64,000 nucleotides of DNA from Ornithinibacter aureus (GTDB lineage Bacteria; Actinomycetota; Actinomycetes; Actinomycetales; Dermatophilaceae), in the NCBI RefSeq assembly GCF_009858245.1, contig NZ_VMSB01000001.1:434001-498000 (forward strand), given 5' to 3'. Positions 60,091 through 64,000 of the stretch are shown here, one piece after another; positions within the stretch are counted from its first letter, which is position 1, and each line of letters begins with the position of its first letter. A program made the translations under genes and the position numbers. Under the pieces are notes generated by a model that was given only the letters and a program-made list of their open reading frames with translations, searched no databases and was not told the DNA's origin.

Positions 60091-60396
60091 GTCCGCCTCG
60101 CGGGTGATCAGCAGGGTGTCGTCGGTGCGGGGCAGCACCGGCATGACGCGCCCGCGCAACCGGGGTGAGACCGCATTGGCGGCGACGACGGCGAAGAACG
60201 GCAGGAACACGGCCCCGAAGGCGAACACCCATCGGATGGGGTGGTCGATGACGACGAGCAACACGAAACACACCGTGCGCACGACCATCGTCGCGAGGTA
60301 GCGCCGCAGCCGTCGGGACTGCTCCTCCGTCCGCGACTCGGGCACGCTCGTCACCGACTGGGCGGTGGGAGCCTGCCGGGGCTGGGTGGTCGGCAC
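60073..60396 (-). CDS. DUF3099 membrane protein
   Basis: 107 residues with two hydrophobic helices (about 39-53 and 58-80) and the conserved YLATMVVRTVCFVLLVVI and HPIRWVFAFGAVFLPFFAVV of DUF3099, an actinobacterial family of unknown role. GTG 60396 is six bases after TACAGT. The last 18 bases overlap the end of moaA on the opposite strand. Confidence 0.85.
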   Translation of the reverse strand: MPTTQPRQAPTAQSVTSVPESRTEEQSRRLRRYLATMVVRTVCFVLLVVIDHPIRWVFAFGAVFLPFFAVVAANAVSPRLRGRVMPVLPRTDDTLLITREADSPTDR

Positions 60397-60402
60397 CTGT
60401 CC

Positions 60403-60408
60403 ACTGTA
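60403..60408 (-). promoter_or_regulatory. Leaderless -10 box of the DUF3099 gene
   Basis: TACAGT on the minus strand, six bases before GTG 60396. Confidence 0.55.
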
Positions 60409-60438
60409 TGTCGCTGTTCTCCGGCTACCCAGCGGTAG

Positions 60439-61170
<732 letters not shown>

Positions 61171-61214
61171 CCCGAGCCAGCACGCCACCCACCCCCCGCG
61201 AAAGGTCCTCCCAG

Positions 61215-61973
61215 ATGCTGCTCCAGGGCAAGAAGCTCCTCGTCACCGGTGTCCTGCTCGACACCTCCATCGCCTTCCACGTCGCCCGCCTGGCTCAGGA
61301 GCAGGGTGCCGAGGTGGTGCTCACCTCGTTCGGCCGCCAGATGAAGCTCACGGCAGCCATGGCCAAGCGGTTGCCCGTCACCCCGGCCGTCGTCGAGCTC
61401 GACGTCACGAACGACGACGACCTCGCCGCGCTGGCCGACCGGGTGCGCGAACACGTGCCCCACCTCGACGGTGTCGTGCACTCGATCGGGTTCGCGCCGC
61501 AGGGGGCGTTCACGTTCATGGAGGCGCAGTGGGCCGACGTCGCGACCGCGGTCCAGATCTCCGCGTACTCGCTGGCCTCGCTCACCAAGGCCGCGATGCC
61601 CCTGATGGGCCGCGGCGGCAGCGTCGTCGGCCTGACCTTCGACGCACGCGTCGCGTGGCCGGTCTACGACTGGATGGGGGTCGCGAAGGCTGCCTTCGAG
61701 TCCACGAACCGCTACCTCGCCCGCGACCTCGGGCCGCTCGGCATGCGCTGCAACCTCGTCGCCGCCGGCCCGATCCGCACGACGGCCGCCAAGTCCATCC
61801 CCGGCTTCGAGCGCTTCGAGGAGGCGTGGGCGGGCCGCGCCCCGCTCGGCTGGGACGTCGACGACCCGCAGCCGGCCGCCCAGGCGTGCGTCGCGTTGCT
61901 CTCCGACTGGTTCCCGGCCACGACCGGCGAGATGGTCCACGTCGACGGTGGCTACCACGCCGTCGGCGCCTGA
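61215..61973 (+). CDS. fabI: Enoyl-ACP reductase FabI (InhA-like)
   Basis: 252-residue reductase for the last step of the fatty acid elongation cycle. It starts MLLQGKKLLVTGVLLDTSIAFHVARLAQEQGA; the TSIAFH loop binds NADH. LDGVVHSIGFAPQ, the catalytic YDWMGVAKAAFES (Tyr-x6-Lys) and NLVAAGPIRT match InhA. ATG 61215 lies after AAAGGTCC; the longer frame within fabG is a shadow. It is the likely target of triclosan/isoniazid-type inhibitors by family. Confidence 0.95.
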   Translation: MLLQGKKLLVTGVLLDTSIAFHVARLAQEQGAEVVLTSFGRQMKLTAAMAKRLPVTPAVVELDVTNDDDLAALADRVREHVPHLDGVVHSIGFAPQGAFTFMEAQWADVATAVQISAYSLASLTKAAMPLMGRGGSVVGLTFDARVAWPVYDWMGVAKAAFESTNRYLARDLGPLGMRCNLVAAGPIRTTAAKSIPGFERFEEAWAGRAPLGWDVDDPQPAAQACVALLSDWFPATTGEMVHVDGGYHAVGA

Positions 61974-61999
61974 GCCTCGGCAAGAGGGCTGACGACCAC

Positions 62000-62005
62000 T
62001 AGGCT
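62000..62005 (+). promoter_or_regulatory. Leaderless -10 box of the Mur-ligase/TPR gene
   Basis: TAGGCT, six bases before GTG 62012. Confidence 0.55.
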
Positions 62006-62011
62006 CCCCGC

Positions 62012-64000
62012 GTGAGCAGCGAGCCCGCGCAGAGCCCCCCGTCCGTGCGCACCGAGGAGGTGCGCCTGCTCGAGGGGCCGAACCTGTACTTCCCCCGACC
62101 AGCCGTCAAGGTGACGCTGGCGCTGCCGGGGTACCTCGCGGCATCCCCGGACCAGGTGCATGCCGTCGCCGCAGCCGTCGGGTTGCGCCGACGCGGTCAG
62201 CCGGGCGCCCCCGGCTCCGAACAACGCCAGCAGGTGCTCGTGCGCATCGTCGAGCGGGTGGCCCGGTCCGTGGCCGCTGCCGCCGGAACCAAGCGGCTCG
62301 GGGTTCGCACGCGCCCCGCAGGCGAGACCGACGTCGTCGTGTGCGCCTTTGTCTGGCGCCAGCGTGGTCGCGCGCAGGCGCTCGGTGAGGCGATCGGCCC
62401 GGCGCTCCAGAGCCTGCTCGACGGGCAACCACTGGCGGATGCCGTGGCTCCCCACGCGGCGGCCGTCACCGCCGCGCCCCGCAGCGACGGCCCGCGGGTG
62501 GTCACCCCACGCATCCCGGTCGCGTCGATCACGGGCACCAACGGCAAGACGACGACGACCCGGCTGCTGGCCCACATCTGCATGACCGCCGGCCTGACCA
62601 CGGGGTGGAGCTCCACCGACGGCGTGGTCGTCCAGGGCGAGACCATCGAACCGGGGGACTACTCCGGCCCGTCAGGTGCGCGCGCCGTGCTCGACGCCCC
62701 GGGGGTGCAGATCGGCATCCTCGAGACGGCCCGCGGCGGGATGCTCCTGCGCGGGATGGGGGTGACGCACAACGACGTCTCGGTCGTCACGAACGTCTCC
62801 GCCGACCACCTCGGCCTCCAGGGCATCGACACGGTCGACCAGCTCGCCGAGGTCAAGGCGATCGTCACCAAGGCCACCAAGCCCGGTGGCTGGGTGGTGC
62901 TCAACGGCGAGGACCCCCGGGTGTGGGCGATGCGCGCCGGCATCCGGGCCCGTCCGTGGGTCTTCACGGCCGACCCGAGCGCGCCCGCGGTGCGCGAGGC
63001 CCTCGGGGCCGGCGGCCGTGCCACCACGGTGCTCGACGGCCACATCACGGTGCTCACGCACGACGGTGTCCCCGACCGACTCGTTCGGGTCGTCGACCTG
63101 CCGATGGCGCTGTCCGGCCTGTCTCACCACAACGTTCTCAACGCGCTCGCCGGCGCGTCGGCGGCCCTGGGCCTGGGCATCGCCCGCGAGTTCGTCGTCG
63201 AGGGGCTGCGGACCTTCCGCCCCGACGACCTGCTCAACCCCGGGCGGATGAACACCTACACGGTGCCGACCGAGCGCGGGGAGGTGACGGTCGTCGTCGA
63301 CCTCGCCCACAACGAGGCGGGTCTCGAGGCGCTGCTGGACGTCTCTCGCGGCCTGTGCGCACCCGGCGGACGCGTGCACCTCGCCCTGGGGACCGCCGGG
63401 GACCGAACCGACGAGATCCTCCAGGCCCTCGGCGAGATCGCCGGGCTGCGGGCCGACCACGTCGTCGCCGCCCACAAGGCCGCGTACCTGCGTGGGCGCA
63501 CCGAAGCGGACCTCGAGGCCCAGCTGCGGATCGGTCTGGGGCATGCCGGGGTGGCTGACATCGCGTCCTACCCCACGGAGCTCTCCGGCCTCCAGGCGTG
63601 TGTCGAGGCGGCCGACGACGGCGACGTCGCCGCGGTGATGTGCCACGCGGAGCGCGCCGAGATCACCCAGTGGCTGCGCTCGCTGTCGGCCACCGCCGAC
63701 GACGAGCACGCGATCCGACGCAAGGTGGTGCGCGACCGCGGCGAGCACGAGGCCGAGGAGGCGCTGACGGCGTTGTGGGAGGTCGAGGACCCGCGCGAAC
63801 GCATCCGCCTCGCGCAGGACCTGGCCACGGCCCACCCGGACGACGCCCGCATCACCTACGAGCTGGCGGGAGCGCACGACGCCGCCGGGGAGGAGGACCT
63901 GGCCGTTCCGTTGTACGAACGGGCCCTCGCCGCCGGCCTGCGTGAGCCGCACCGGCACCGCGCCCAGATCCAGCTCGCCTCCAGCCTGCGCAACCTCGGC
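62012..64000 (+). CDS. Mur ligase-family protein (cyanophycin synthetase-like) continuing into a TPR region, 3' truncated
   Basis: Open frame of 663 codons with no stop before the window ends. After an N-terminal domain of about 165 residues come ITGTNGKTTTTRLLAHI (ATP loop), ILETARGGMLLRGMG and NVSADHLGLQGIDTVDQLAEVK, then NVLNALAGASAALGLG and VVDLAHNEAGLEALL. This is the Mur-ligase half of cyanophycin synthetase without the ATP-grasp half. From about residue 556 the same frame changes to a helical region (AIRRKVVRDRGEHEAEEAL, ELAGAHDAAGEEDLAVPLYERALAAGL) like the stand-alone TPR_5 proteins of actinobacteria. Either a true fusion or a missing stop. GTG 62012 lies six bases after TAGGCT. Substrate unknown. 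Confidence 0.82.
   Translation, partial: MSSEPAQSPPSVRTEEVRLLEGPNLYFPRPAVKVTLALPGYLAASPDQVHAVAAAVGLRRRGQPGAPGSEQRQQVLVRIVERVARSVAAAAGTKRLGVRTRPAGETDVVVCAFVWRQRGRAQALGEAIGPALQSLLDGQPLADAVAPHAAAVTAAPRSDGPRVVTPRIPVASITGTNGKTTTTRLLAHICMTAGLTTGWSSTDGVVVQGETIEPGDYSGPSGARAVLDAPGVQIGILETARGGMLLRGMGVTHNDVSVVTNVSADHLGLQGIDTVDQLAEVKAIVTKATKPGGWVVLNGEDPRVWAMRAGIRARPWVFTADPSAPAVREALGAGGRATTVLDGHITVLTHDGVPDRLVRVVDLPMALSGLSHHNVLNALAGASAALGLGIAREFVVEGLRTFRPDDLLNPGRMNTYTVPTERGEVTVVVDLAHNEAGLEALLDVSRGLCAPGGRVHLALGTAGDRTDEILQALGEIAGLRADHVVAAHKAAYLRGRTEADLEAQLRIGLGHAGVADIASYPTELSGLQACVEAADDGDVAAVMCHAERAEITQWLRSLSATADDEHAIRRKVVRDRGEHEAEEALTALWEVEDPRERIRLAQDLATAHPDDARITYELAGAHDAAGEEDLAVPLYERALAAGLREPHRHRAQIQLASSLRNLG

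Overview
The window is about 64 kb of very GC-rich DNA (roughly 70 percent G+C by eye) from an actinobacterial chromosome. RbpA, WhiA, OpcA, a mycothiol-type maleylpyruvate isomerase fold protein, CoaE fused to GrpB, a SufR-BDCSU operon and an InhA-like enoyl reductase all point to Actinomycetota. Gene order and protein style suggest Micrococcales, possibly an Intrasporangiaceae-like organism, but this is inferred without a database search. It is almost entirely core chromosome: about 62 genes, dense packing, many 4-base ATGA/GTGA overlaps, and no rRNA, tRNA, insertion sequence, prophage or CRISPR array that I can see.

Layout. 1-11983: tail of coaE-grpB, uvrB, ppc, a TerC protein, an EamA exporter, a metallo-hydrolase and mycothiol-family pair, uvrA. 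12064-17674: a complete branched-chain amino acid ABC importer on the minus strand (livK-H-M-G-F). 17943-23374: a Rieske lipoprotein, then uvrC-rapZ-yvcK-whiA. 23613-27336: gap-pgk-tpiA-secG-rbpA. 27346-36405 (minus): the pentose-phosphate operon tkt-tal-pgi-zwf-opcA-pgl plus a DUF3806-like gene. 36549-41167: ctaB, a gene-poor stretch with a small toxin-antitoxin pair, ctaA, and a two-gene ABC-2 exporter. 41193-42805: psd-pssA. 42853-49326: sufR-B-D-Rieske-C-S-U-T, followed by a Vms1-like peptidyl-tRNA hydrolase. 49930-61973: small regulator operons, a YpfJ-type metalloprotease, an ABC-F ATPase, an ArsR/SRPBCC pair, a TrpB2, an ABC exporter, SURF1, moaA, DUF3099 and fabG-fabI. 62012-64000: a Mur-ligase protein whose frame runs on into a TPR region and leaves the window.

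How the genes work together. All three excinuclease genes (uvrA, uvrB, uvrC) lie here as separate units. Each carries the same upstream element, CTGTCGGT followed nine bases later by a TANNNT -10 box, matching the mycobacterial RecA-independent (PafBC-type) DNA-damage promoter. Central carbon flow is covered by ppc, lower glycolysis and the oxidative and non-oxidative pentose phosphate genes. Haem A synthesis (ctaB, ctaA) and SURF1 serve cytochrome oxidase, and suf supplies Fe-S clusters. A second window-wide pattern is a TANNNT box placed 6-7 bases before the start codon of about fourteen genes, which implies leaderless mRNAs and decides several start codons. Two operator-like palindrome systems mark self-regulated small operons: twin 15-mers at 49877-49917 and an 18-bp perfect palindrome at 53832-53849.
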